From Candidatus Cloacimonadota bacterium (GTDB taxonomy: Bacteria > Cloacimonadota > Cloacimonadia > Cloacimonadales > JAFGVF01): DNA of 9,862 nt. Every line of letters starts with the position of its first letter. Position 1 is the first letter of the stretch. Of the stretch, positions 1 through 6,876 are shown one piece after another. Location: positions 1 through 9,862 of the forward strand of contig JAFGVF010000120.1 of NCBI GenBank assembly GCA_016938155.1, given 5' to 3'. The notes under the pieces were generated by a model. It worked only from the letters and a program-made list of their open reading frames with translations, was not told the origin of the DNA and ran no database searches. Both the position numbers and the translations under genes were made by a program.

Positions 1-1752
1 ATCAAACATGCGTTTCGCTTCGTCGTCAAATAATGCGTTATATTCATCTAAAAGGAGTTTCGAGAATCCATTTATAGCTCTTAATGGTGTTCTGAGGTCA
101 TGTGAAATAGAATAGGAAAATGACTCCAATTCTTTGTTGGCTGCTCTTAGATTGGTATTGACTCTTTCCAATTCTCGCTGCGATTCATTGACATCCTCGA
201 GTAGAAATGTCAATGCTTCTTGAGATTCCACCAAGTTTTTTGTATTCTCTTCAAGTCGTTTCGTTCTCTCTATTATAAGCTTCTCAAGATTATTCTGATA
301 CTCGGCTAATTCGTCGGTAGCTTTTTTTCTTTCAGATATATCAGCTAATGCACCGACAATTGCAACTGTTTTTCCCTCTTCAACAATAGGTGTTTCTCTA
401 ACTTCTACCCAAATTTTGTGTCCATCTTTGTGCCTTAATTCAAGTTCAAAAATCTTTTGAGCAATACCCGTATCGATTGCTGCCTGAGTCAATTCAATTG
501 CAATATCATTAACAGGACTATCAGTAATGAACTCAGTCCACTTTGTTAAGGCTTCCTCAACTTTATATCCCAGAAGAGTTTCAACTTGAGGACTGACATA
601 AGTTAGAATATGATTAGAGTCATGGGAATAAAACATGTTTGTACTGTTTTCAATTATGTTTCCAAGAGTTTTCTTCGTTTCCTTAATTTTCTGCTCTGCT
701 GCAATTCGATTAGCTATTTCTGCTTGGAGGAGTTGATTCTTCTCGAGAAGTTCCTTCTCAACTTTCTTCAAATCAGAAACATCAACAGAAATTCCGAGAA
801 CATATTTCTCATCAGAATTCTTGAAGTAAAACGGTACTTTCAAAGTCCTGAACTCAATGGATTTTCCATCTCGATAAGTAACTTTTTCGTAATATTCAAG
901 TCTCTCTTTTTCCCCTGAGATAATCTGTCTTTTGGTCTCTCGGAATCGATTAATATCCTCGTCAATAGCCGGTTCATCGAAAATCTTGTTTCCTTCCAAC
1001 GCCTCGACAGTTGAACCACTAAACTCGGCAACCGCTTTATTAACCAATAAGTATCTGTCATCAATACTTTTTATATAGATAAAATGAGGAATTATATCGA
1101 TTATCTGCCTTAACTGTCTTTCTTTATCTTTAACCTTGTTTTCTGCTTCAATTTTTTCTGTAATATCCATCATGGTTACAACTATTTTGTCACTGGTGAT
1201 CGAGGCAGAAATAGTAACGGTCTTTAAAGAACCATCTTTACAATGCACTTCTCGGACTACACCCTTTTTATAATCGGAATTCACTAATCCCGACTTTAAA
1301 TCCTGCCTCCATTTCTTGCTATTAATTTCTCTTTCTATCTGGTCGAGATAAAAAAGTTTAAACCAGTCATCAGCATCTTTCATTTCCGTTTTGCTATATC
1401 CGGTTATCTCATTGAATTTTTCATTTATCAGTTCAATTTCGCCTTGAATACTTGCTATCATCAATCCAATGGGTGTTTGATTTACTATCTCGGCTAATTT
1501 AGTGTAAGCCTGATTTTTCTCAGCGATTAGCTTCTTTGATTTAGTGTAGTAATATGATACGAAAAGTCCAAATGATGACAACACGACTGTTGCGGTAATT
1601 CTAAAAATTAATTCTGCTTTTGTAACTTTGAGAAAGAGAGCATCCCATATAGAAATTTCAAAAATCATATAGTTCTGTATTGCATCAATTAAACAAAACA
1701 AAATACTTAGAAATAAGGATAAATAGAAGAACTTCAAGTTTAATCTCTTCAT
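1..1752 (-). CDS. Multi-PAS membrane sensor histidine kinase, 3' part missing (584 residues visible)
   Basis: This is an open reading frame from ATG at 1752 that runs off the left edge without a stop. Two hydrophobic segments (about residues 8-32 and 49-69) are joined by a very short loop, so there is no real periplasmic domain. Three PAS modules follow at about 85-200, 212-330 and 362-475. Each ends in the usual PAS exit motif (DITEK 196-200, DVSDL 324-328, DISERK 471-476). A long coiled coil (about 478-545) leads to the HisKA phosphoacceptor box SISHDLRTPLRAI, with the phosphorylatable histidine at residue 551. The ATP-binding HATPase domain must lie beyond position 1. By family knowledge such proteins autophosphorylate and pass the phosphate to a response regulator; the signal cannot be read from the sequence. 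A GGGG Shine-Dalgarno-like run lies 6 bases before the ATG. An in-frame TTG 8 codons upstream is possible but less likely. The gene is divergent from the methyltransferase at 2114. Confidence 0.93.
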   Translation of the reverse strand, partial: MKRLNLKFFYLSLFLSILFCLIDAIQNYMIFEISIWDALFLKVTKAELIFRITATVVLSSFGLFVSYYYTKSKKLIAEKNQAYTKLAEIVNQTPIGLMIASIQGEIELINEKFNEITGYSKTEMKDADDWFKLFYLDQIEREINSKKWRQDLKSGLVNSDYKKGVVREVHCKDGSLKTVTISASITSDKIVVTMMDITEKIEAENKVKDKERQLRQIIDIIPHFIYIKSIDDRYLLVNKAVAEFSGSTVEALEGNKIFDEPAIDEDINRFRETKRQIISGEKERLEYYEKVTYRDGKSIEFRTLKVPFYFKNSDEKYVLGISVDVSDLKKVEKELLEKNQLLQAEIANRIAAEQKIKETKKTLGNIIENSTNMFYSHDSNHILTYVSPQVETLLGYKVEEALTKWTEFITDSPVNDIAIELTQAAIDTGIAQKIFELELRHKDGHKIWVEVRETPIVEEGKTVAIVGALADISERKKATDELAEYQNNLEKLIIERTKRLEENTKNLVESQEALTFLLEDVNESQRELERVNTNLRAANKELESFSYSISHDLRTPLRAINGFSKLLLDEYNALFDDEAKRMFD

Positions 1753-1823
1753 CGCTTTCCCCGCTTTTTTCGTCAATTTGGCTAATCAATTCCCCGTTTT
1801 CTCTGATTCTGCAATTTAACTTT

Positions 1824-1865
1824 GAACGATAGTTCGGATATCGAATGATATTAAGCATTATAATG
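1824..1865. repeat. Cluster of short inverted repeats at the kinase promoter
   Basis: Three small symmetric elements sit side by side: GAAC-4-GTTC (1824-1835), TTCG-5-CGAA (1833-1845) and the perfect 10-base palindrome CATTATAATG (1856-1865). They cover the predicted -10 element and start site of the kinase gene. That would fit an operator, but arms of 4-5 bases in AT-rich DNA can easily arise by chance. Confidence 0.25.
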
Positions 1866-1878
1866 TTTTATTTGTCAA
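1850..1878 (-). promoter_or_regulatory. Candidate sigma70-type promoter of the sensor kinase
   Basis: On the minus strand a perfect TTGACA (1878-1873) is followed after 17 bases by CTTAAT (1855-1850), a 4/6 match to the -10 consensus. A perfect TATAAT also lies at 1862-1857, but it is only 10 bases from TTGACA, so it would need another -35. Transcription would start near 1843 and give a leader of roughly 90 bases. The assignment rests on consensus matching alone. Confidence 0.42.
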
Positions 1879-2015
1879 TCAATTACTTTCAGTAACAGGA
1901 AATTATTCCTTTTTCGACTGCTAAAGTCCATGTTTTTGCTCATTCCCTCAAACTCTTTTCGGTTCTAATGGTTATAGCTCTCTTACGCATACTTGCCAGT
2001 CTATCTTTTTAGTAG

Positions 2016-2045
2016 TTGACGAGTGTATTCTTTAACCAGTCTTAT
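2016..2045 (+). promoter_or_regulatory. Weak alternative promoter upstream of the THUMP methyltransferase
   Basis: TTGACG (2016-2021) is followed after 18 bases by TCTTAT (2040-2045). Transcription would begin near 2052 and leave about 60 bases of leader before the ATG at 2114. The match is modest (5/6 and 4/6). Confidence 0.2.
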
Positions 2046-2076
2046 GAGAAGAAGCAAACTTAGTTTTGAAATTCTG

Positions 2077-2106
2077 TTGACATTTATTCCGTTCATAGAG
2101 TTTAAA
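2077..2106 (+). promoter_or_regulatory. Candidate promoter abutting the THUMP methyltransferase start
   Basis: A perfect TTGACA (2077-2082) is followed after 18 bases by TTTAAA (2101-2106), a 4/6 match to the -10 consensus. The predicted start would fall at about 2113, essentially on the ATG at 2114, giving a leaderless message. The poor Shine-Dalgarno (AGG one base before the ATG) agrees with that reading but does not prove it. Confidence 0.3.
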
Positions 2107-2113
2107 TTCAGGC

Positions 2114-3184
2114 ATGAAACCATATATTATACTCGGAATAGTTCAGCCAGGTCTTGAGGATTTAGCTTGTCAGGAGCTGGAACAACTTGGAATTACCAAA
2201 TACTTTAAACTTAAAGGTGGTGTTGAGTTCGTCGGACACCAATCGGCACTAATAAAGTGCAACCTGATGTGCAGGATTTTCTCCCGCTTTGTAATCAGAT
2301 TAGATTCCTTTATTGCAACTACTTTCAGAGAGTTGGACGCGAAGCTAAACAATCTCCCGTGGAACTACTACATCGTTAATCAGAAGGTTTGCTTTCATAT
2401 AAACTCCGTATCCTCGAAACTCTATCATGAAAAAGCAATAGCCATGACCCTTATTGCCTTTCTTAACAAAGCTTGTAAACATGAGATAGAAATTGTTGGT
2501 TCTCCTGATGAACCGGATACACAATTGGTTATCGTGAATGTTAAAAATAATCAGTTTACCATAAGTTTAGATTCAAGCGGAATTCATCTTCATAAGAGGG
2601 GCTATATGCCGTGGAGAGAGAAAGCTCCGCTTCGAGAGACAACAGCTTCTGCGATGTTAAGATGTATCCCTGACTCGGATAAGCCCATTATTGACCCTAT
2701 GTGCGGAGCAGGTACGATTCTGATTGAAAAGGCAGTACAGGCAAAGAAACAACCTCTTTCCCTCTTCAGAGATTTTACTTTCCAGAACTGGAGCCTCTTT
2801 CAAGAGGATACTTTTAAACAAGTTGAAGCTTTCTTTATGGAGAAAGTAATAGAAAATCCCAGGATTGTCCTCAAGGGAAGCGATATTGATGAGAAATCGA
2901 TAAAGACCTGTAAATTCAATGCAGAAAGTGCGGGAGTGAGCGATATAATTGATTTTGAAGTAAAAGATATAGCAGATTATCTTGGCACTTTGAAAAGACA
3001 TATCATAGTGACTAATCCTCCTTATGGAGTCCGAGTAAAAGGAGTTCATCTAATAGGTAAACTTACAAAACTGGCTTCGAAGAATGAAGTTTACTTTCTC
3101 CATCCTCTGAAACACAGGACAGGAGATACACTTTTTACGACCAACAATGGTGCGATAACGGTACATTATCAGAAAATCAGATAA
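2114..3184 (+). CDS. THUMP-domain class I RNA guanine-N2 methyltransferase (RlmL N-terminal-half / YpsC-like)
   Basis: The 356-residue protein is predicted to methylate guanine N2 in RNA, most likely 23S rRNA, using S-adenosylmethionine in the cytoplasm. Residues about 45-160 are a divergent THUMP RNA-binding domain. Next comes the linker typical of this family (LHKRGY 159-164, then APLRET 171-176). The Rossmann methyltransferase domain has a SAM-binding loop DPMCGAGT (194-201), an acidic strand-2 region GSDID (255-259) and the catalytic TNPPYG motif (300-305) of N-methyltransferases. At 356 residues it resembles stand-alone bacterial relatives such as B. subtilis YpsC, slightly short at the C-terminus, and not the fused E. 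coli RlmKL. The ATG at 2114 is the first start after an in-frame stop (2096-2098), so the start is secure although its Shine-Dalgarno is poor. Family assignment is strong; the exact target base is inferred. Confidence 0.92.
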   Translation: MKPYIILGIVQPGLEDLACQELEQLGITKYFKLKGGVEFVGHQSALIKCNLMCRIFSRFVIRLDSFIATTFRELDAKLNNLPWNYYIVNQKVCFHINSVSSKLYHEKAIAMTLIAFLNKACKHEIEIVGSPDEPDTQLVIVNVKNNQFTISLDSSGIHLHKRGYMPWREKAPLRETTASAMLRCIPDSDKPIIDPMCGAGTILIEKAVQAKKQPLSLFRDFTFQNWSLFQEDTFKQVEAFFMEKVIENPRIVLKGSDIDEKSIKTCKFNAESAGVSDIIDFEVKDIADYLGTLKRHIIVTNPPYGVRVKGVHLIGKLTKLASKNEVYFLHPLKHRTGDTLFTTNNGAITVHYQKIR

Positions 3185-3195
3185 AGGAGCTTATA

Positions 3196-3984
3196 ATGCG
3201 TGCACATGAAATTGATTACAAAATCCTTGGCGATGATATGCAGGTTGTTGAGATTACTCTCGATAATGGAGAGACGATTATAGCTGAAGCCGGAGCAATG
3301 AACTGGATGGATGAAGGAATCAGATATGAATCCAAACTCGGTGATGGCTCTCAGACTGAAGGAGGTCTGGCAGGGAAGCTCTTTCAGAGTGCTAAAAGAG
3401 CTATGACTGGGGAATCACTTTTCCTGACACATTTTACTAATAACAGTGTTAAGAGGCAAACCGTTGCTTTCGCTGCCCCATACCCCGGCAAGATTATCCC
3501 GATTAATCTGAATGAAGTGAACAACTCAATTACCTGTCAGAAAGATGCTTATCTCTGTTCTGCTTTCGGTACAAAGATAGACATAACTTTCACGAAAAGA
3601 CTCGGAACAGGATTTTTCGGTGGAGAAGGGTTTATTTTGCAAAAGATTACCGGAGATGGGATGGTCTTTTTGCATGCAGGAGGAACAGTCGTTACAAAGC
3701 AACTGAACAATGAGAAATTATTGGTTGATACAGGCTGTCTGGTTGGATTTACTTCAGGTATTGATTACAATATCGAGATGGTTGGTAGTATGAAATCAAT
3801 GCTCTTCGGTGGAGAAGGAATATTTCTTGCAACTTTGACCGGCACAGGCACTGTGATGTTGCAATCACTTCCCTTTTCCAGACTTGCCGACAGAATAATC
3901 AAGCATGCTCCCGTTGCAGGTGGAAGCAGAAAAGGTGAAGGCTCGATATTGGGAGGTCTCGGAGATTTGATTGGCGGGAAATAG
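3196..3984 (+). CDS. AIM24 / DUF124 (TIGR00266) family protein
   Basis: This 262-residue protein belongs to the AIM24 family, named after a yeast mitochondrial inner-membrane protein. Its bacterial function is not established. Recognisable features are the N-terminal motif [10 protein letters not shown] (30-39), the segment GESLFLTHF (72-80) and two copies of a glycine-rich beta unit. The units begin FFGGEGF (140-146) and LFGGEGI (203-209), 63 residues apart, as expected of a beta-rich pseudo-symmetric fold. The C-terminus (about 241-262) is glycine-rich with a small amphipathic tail. There is no signal peptide or membrane helix. A clear AGGAG Shine-Dalgarno (3185-3189) lies 6 bases before the ATG. 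The gap to the methyltransferase stop is only 11 bases, so the two genes are almost certainly co-transcribed. The functional link between them is unknown. Confidence 0.92.
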   Translation: MRAHEIDYKILGDDMQVVEITLDNGETIIAEAGAMNWMDEGIRYESKLGDGSQTEGGLAGKLFQSAKRAMTGESLFLTHFTNNSVKRQTVAFAAPYPGKIIPINLNEVNNSITCQKDAYLCSAFGTKIDITFTKRLGTGFFGGEGFILQKITGDGMVFLHAGGTVVTKQLNNEKLLVDTGCLVGFTSGIDYNIEMVGSMKSMLFGGEGIFLATLTGTGTVMLQSLPFSRLADRIIKHAPVAGGSRKGEGSILGGLGDLIGGK

Positions 3985-3994
3985 GACTTTCTCA

Positions 3995-4025
3995 GGAAAT
4001 ATTTGACTTTCCAAAATCTTTTTTC
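3995..4025 (+). terminator. Weak hairpin with T-rich tail after the AIM24 gene
   Basis: GGAAA (3995-3999) can pair with TTTCC (4008-4012) across an 8-base loop, and a T-rich stretch follows at 4017-4027. The stem is only 5 base pairs, so intrinsic termination would be inefficient. The location is right: just after the AIM24 stop and directly before the next promoter. Confidence 0.28.
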
Positions 4026-4055
4026 TTGACAGTATCAAAATAGATTCAATATGAT
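4026..4055 (+). promoter_or_regulatory. Sigma70-type promoter of the diguanylate cyclase-zupT unit
   Basis: A perfect TTGACA (4026-4031) and TATGAT (4050-4055, 5/6 match) are 18 bases apart. Transcription would start near 4062 and give a leader of about 33 bases. This is the best promoter match in the window and marks the start of a transcription unit separate from the AIM24 operon. Confidence 0.62.
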
Positions 4056-4094
4056 TGATATATGAGAGTATCCCATATAAAGTAAAGGTGGAAA

Positions 4095-5645
4095 ATGAAA
4101 AAGACAGCTCTTATTGTTCTAATCTTTCTTTTAGTTTTAACGCTAACTGCCCAGAAAAAAAGTACTGACCACACTGCCCTACTGGAAAACCTACTGAAAC
4201 AAGCAAAAGCCCTCCTTCTGGAAGACCCTGCAATGAGTATCCAGTATGCTGAAACCGGTGCATTTGATGCAAAAGAGAATGATTTACCAAAGTATGAAGC
4301 AGAGTTTTATCTCATTATGGGGCAAGCCTATGAAGAGATGAAACAGGATGACAAGCTACTTAACTCCTATAAGAAAGCTCTCATTGTTTACTCCAAACTA
4401 AAAGATGATTACGGTAAAATCACGGTCATCAATAAAATTGCTGAGTACAATTACAGGCAATCGAAATGGGACGAAGCAGCAGACTTGTATGGACAATCCC
4501 TCAAGCTTTATCAGAAGAACAATGATAAAACCGGAGAGATGCAGGTTCTATATGCTTTAGCAATTATCTATTACGATGTTGATGATTACAAACGAGCCTA
4601 TGACTATTTAGCACAAGCTGACAAGGTCAGTGAAGACCTGAAGAAGCTGATGGGGGAAGATGCTCCGAATGTACAGGATGTCCTTAACAAGGAGCAACGC
4701 AGTCGTCTGGAAGAACTGTTACAAAAACAGAAACTGGATGAGGCAAAAGAAAAGGTTCAGACTGTAGCTAAGACCAAAGTGGAACCCAAAGTCACTTTCA
4801 TTAAAGATGAAAAGAAAGAAAAAGAGCTTGAATCAAAACTGAAGCTTACCGAAGAACAGATAAAAGAAAAAGAAAGCTCTATGCGGAGTCTGATGTCAAA
4901 ATTGACCGACAAGGAAAATGAACTATATCAGCAGATGATAAGTGAGCAGATAAGTGAAGAGAAGATGAAAGCTTTACGGGCAAGAAATGCCCTTTTAATC
5001 CTCTTCCTCGTAATTGTCGTTGTAAATATGGTACTCATCATTCGCAGCTATGTAGGCAAAGTTCGTTCCAATAATGAACTGTTACGAGCTCATGAAGTTA
5101 TTAAGAGTAAAAACTTTGAATTGACGAAAGCCTATGACCAGATTGAACGAATCTCCCGTATAGACCCTCTAACCAAGGTATTCAACAGAAGAGATATGGA
5201 AGAGAAGATGCTGGATGCTGTTAATCTCTTCGAGCGTGAAATGAACCCCTTCTCCTTCCTGTTGCTTGATATTGACCTCTTCAAGAAGATCAACGATACT
5301 TACGGGCATGATGCCGGAGATTATGTTCTCAAAACTCTCGCTGCTTTACTTAAAACCTCTCTTCGTAAAATTGATAGTATCTGTCGTTGGGGCGGAGAAG
5401 AGTTCCTGGTTCTTCTTAATAAAACAGGCGAAGAAGGTGCCCGTGTTGCTGCGGAAAAACTCCGACAGGCTGTTGAAGACTTCAAATTCGAATACAAAGA
5501 TATTTCTTTCAAAATTACCGTTACTATCGGTTATAGTACTTTCAATGAACTTCGTGAAGTTCATGAAGTTATCAAAGAAGCTGACCTTGCACTTTATGAA
5601 GGTAAGCAAAACGGTCGTAATAAAACAGTTAAATTTAAAAGATAA
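4095..5645 (+). CDS. Membrane-anchored diguanylate cyclase with periplasmic TPR sensor domain
   Basis: The 516-residue protein is predicted to make c-di-GMP from two GTP. Residues 1-19 are a signal peptide or anchor without a lipobox cysteine. Residues about 68-181 hold three TPR-type units with a spacing near 40 residues (starting near 68, 108 and 148). A charged coiled coil follows (about 200-295), then one transmembrane helix (about 299-317), a short signalling helix (325-352) and a GGDEF domain (about 353-513). The domain looks active: RIDPLTKVFNRR (355-366), LDIDLFKKIND (391-401), GHDAGD (404-409) and the A-site RWGGEEF (431-437). The product-inhibition I-site RxxD is present as RKID (424-427), exactly five residues before GGEEF. 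The TPR part should lie in the periplasm and bind a protein or peptide; the ligand is unknown. GGTGG (4087-4091) serves as ribosome-binding site. zupT follows 3 bases after the stop. Confidence 0.93.
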   Translation: MKKTALIVLIFLLVLTLTAQKKSTDHTALLENLLKQAKALLLEDPAMSIQYAETGAFDAKENDLPKYEAEFYLIMGQAYEEMKQDDKLLNSYKKALIVYSKLKDDYGKITVINKIAEYNYRQSKWDEAADLYGQSLKLYQKNNDKTGEMQVLYALAIIYYDVDDYKRAYDYLAQADKVSEDLKKLMGEDAPNVQDVLNKEQRSRLEELLQKQKLDEAKEKVQTVAKTKVEPKVTFIKDEKKEKELESKLKLTEEQIKEKESSMRSLMSKLTDKENELYQQMISEQISEEKMKALRARNALLILFLVIVVVNMVLIIRSYVGKVRSNNELLRAHEVIKSKNFELTKAYDQIERISRIDPLTKVFNRRDMEEKMLDAVNLFEREMNPFSFLLLDIDLFKKINDTYGHDAGDYVLKTLAALLKTSLRKIDSICRWGGEEFLVLLNKTGEEGARVAAEKLRQAVEDFKFEYKDISFKITVTIGYSTFNELREVHEVIKEADLALYEGKQNGRNKTVKFKR

Positions 5646-5648
5646 CTC

Positions 5649-6449
5649 GTGACAAATGTACAATTTGCCCTCTCTTTAACTATCTTTGCCGGTCTCAGCA
5701 CCGGCATTGGTAGTTTATTCGCCTTTGTTTCCAAGAAGACTGATGCCAAATTTCTCTCAGTCTCGCTTGGCTTTTCAGCAGGTGTTATGCTCTATGTCTC
5801 ATTCATTGAGATTTTCCAGAAAGCTCGTTTTGCCTTGGGTGAAGTTTATGGAATGAAAACGGGTACTTGGCTTACTGTAGCAGGTTTCTTCGGTGGGATG
5901 TTCCTGATTGCCATGATTGACAAACTGGTGCCTTCCTACGAGAATCCTCATGAAATCCAATCGTTATCATCTCTTGAAGGTTCAGGAAACAAAGCCGGAT
6001 TAATGCGAATGGGCATTCTTTCTGCCTTAGCTATCACTATTCATAATTTCCCCGAAGGACTTGCAACCTTTGCTTCAGCCATGAAAGACCCTACTCTTGG
6101 TGTAAGCATAGCAATTGCCATAGCAATTCACAATATTCCCGAAGGTATTGCCGTATCTGTTCCGATCTATTATGCAACCGGGAGTAAGAAGAAGGCTTTC
6201 ATTTTCTCGTTCCTCTCAGGATTATCTGAACCTGTTGGAGCTGTTTTAGGCTATTTCTTGTTGAGAACGGTTTTCAATGATGTAACTTTTGGGATTATCT
6301 TTGCCTCAGTTGCGGGTATCATGGTGTATATCTCTCTTGACCAGTTATTGCCTACTGCCGAGGAGTATGGAGAACATCATTTGAGTATTTATGGTCTTGT
6401 TAGCGGTATGATTTTGATGGCACTCAGCTTGTTACTCTTTATGAACTAA
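5649..6449 (+). CDS. zupT: ZIP-family metal transporter, ZupT type (zinc/divalent cation uptake)
   Basis: This 266-residue inner-membrane protein of the ZIP family should import zinc and possibly other divalent metals into the cytoplasm. About eight hydrophobic helices are visible. The two metal-site helices carry HNFPEG (132-137) and HNIPEG (161-166), the ZupT signature; GLSEPVGA (191-198) is the conserved following helix. The loop at about 94-118 is the variable cytoplasmic loop between helices 3 and 4, here without the His-rich stretch seen in many ZIP proteins. Translation must start at GTG 5649: the next in-frame ATG is codon 47, inside a conserved helix, and the N-terminus matches ZupT. 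There is no good Shine-Dalgarno. The start lies 3 bases after the diguanylate cyclase stop, so it is probably translated by coupling. The end converges on the lipoprotein gene with a 4-base gap. Confidence 0.94.
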   Translation: MTNVQFALSLTIFAGLSTGIGSLFAFVSKKTDAKFLSVSLGFSAGVMLYVSFIEIFQKARFALGEVYGMKTGTWLTVAGFFGGMFLIAMIDKLVPSYENPHEIQSLSSLEGSGNKAGLMRMGILSALAITIHNFPEGLATFASAMKDPTLGVSIAIAIAIHNIPEGIAVSVPIYYATGSKKKAFIFSFLSGLSEPVGAVLGYFLLRTVFNDVTFGIIFASVAGIMVYISLDQLLPTAEEYGEHHLSIYGLVSGMILMALSLLLFMN

Positions 6450-6453
6450 ATCT

Positions 6454-6876
6454 CTATTCGTTTTGGTTACCGTAAAACTGCCAAACTCCATTATTTTTGT
6501 ATAGATAAGACAGATTACCGAATGTCCCGGGTTCTTCATAGACAAAATCTCCGCTATCGCCTGAAAAGGTAACGATGAAACTCACTTCTGCAAAGTAATC
6601 CCCGATTCTGTTGACTCTTATGTTCTCAAACACTACCTGGAAGTAGGAATCTCTTTTATCACGCCACCAATTCTCTTCAGTGAATATTGTCCCACCGTTG
6701 TGAAAGTAATCATAAGCATAGTTATTATAAATCCCATCCAGATTGAAGGTCAGAAAATCATAAGAGATTTGGGCAAACAAATCCTTTATCTCGTATTCGT
6801 CTGCATCTTTTGATTTCGTAAGACCGCATCCGGTTAACAACATTACTATTACGGCAAGACCTATTATCTTTTTCAT
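6454..6876 (-). CDS. Small lipoprotein, possibly NTF2-like fold, function unknown
   Basis: This 140-residue protein has a classic type II signal peptide: KK at residues 2-3, a hydrophobic stretch, and the lipobox LTGC with the lipidated cysteine at 17. After residue 17 comes a helix-rich stretch (about 25-60) with YxxF-type aromatics. Beta-rich sequence follows, with an ENIRV strand near 84-88 and a C-terminal YKNNGVWQFYGN (126-137). This pattern is reminiscent of small NTF2-like/SnoaL-type domains such as those in other lipoproteins, but that is inference and I do not recognise the family. Glycine after the cysteine does not predict inner-membrane retention. Its ATG overlaps the stop of the RlmD-type gene by four bases (ATGA), so its translation is likely coupled. 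It is the last gene of the minus-strand operon. Confidence 0.85.
   Translation of the reverse strand: MKKIIGLAVIVMLLTGCGLTKSKDADEYEIKDLFAQISYDFLTFNLDGIYNNYAYDYFHNGGTIFTEENWWRDKRDSYFQVVFENIRVNRIGDYFAEVSFIVTFSGDSGDFVYEEPGTFGNLSYLYKNNGVWQFYGNQNE

Larger units (their letters stand above)
1753..2113. other. Divergent intergenic region between sensor kinase and THUMP methyltransferase
   Basis: These 361 bases contain no convincing gene. The left half holds a plausible promoter for the kinase on the minus strand and several short palindromes. The right half holds two weaker promoter candidates for the plus strand. Two tiny plus-strand frames, starting at ATG 1931 and ATG 1968 (12 and 14 codons), have no ribosome-binding site and look accidental. 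I see no terminator hairpin, tRNA or recognisable riboswitch. Confidence 0.7.

Noticed and set aside
610..1064. Short open frames on both strands inside the kinase gene (plus 610-918, minus 840-1064)
   Set aside because: They lie entirely within the long PAS/HisKA coding frame and their translations show no domain character; they are shadows.
1968..2012. Short hydrophobic frame of 14 codons in the intergenic region, a potential leader peptide
   Set aside because: There is no ribosome-binding site before the ATG, no attenuator hairpin follows, and its length is within chance.
5266..5663. Overlapping plus and minus frames across the GGDEF domain (for example plus 5266-5652 and minus 5346-5663)
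   Set aside because: The GGDEF reading frame with its catalytic motifs explains this region, so these are out-of-frame shadows.
6465..6485. Imperfect TTTT...AAAA symmetry after the zupT stop as a bidirectional terminator
   Set aside because: The stem would be all A-T at the base with a poor centre; too weak to support.
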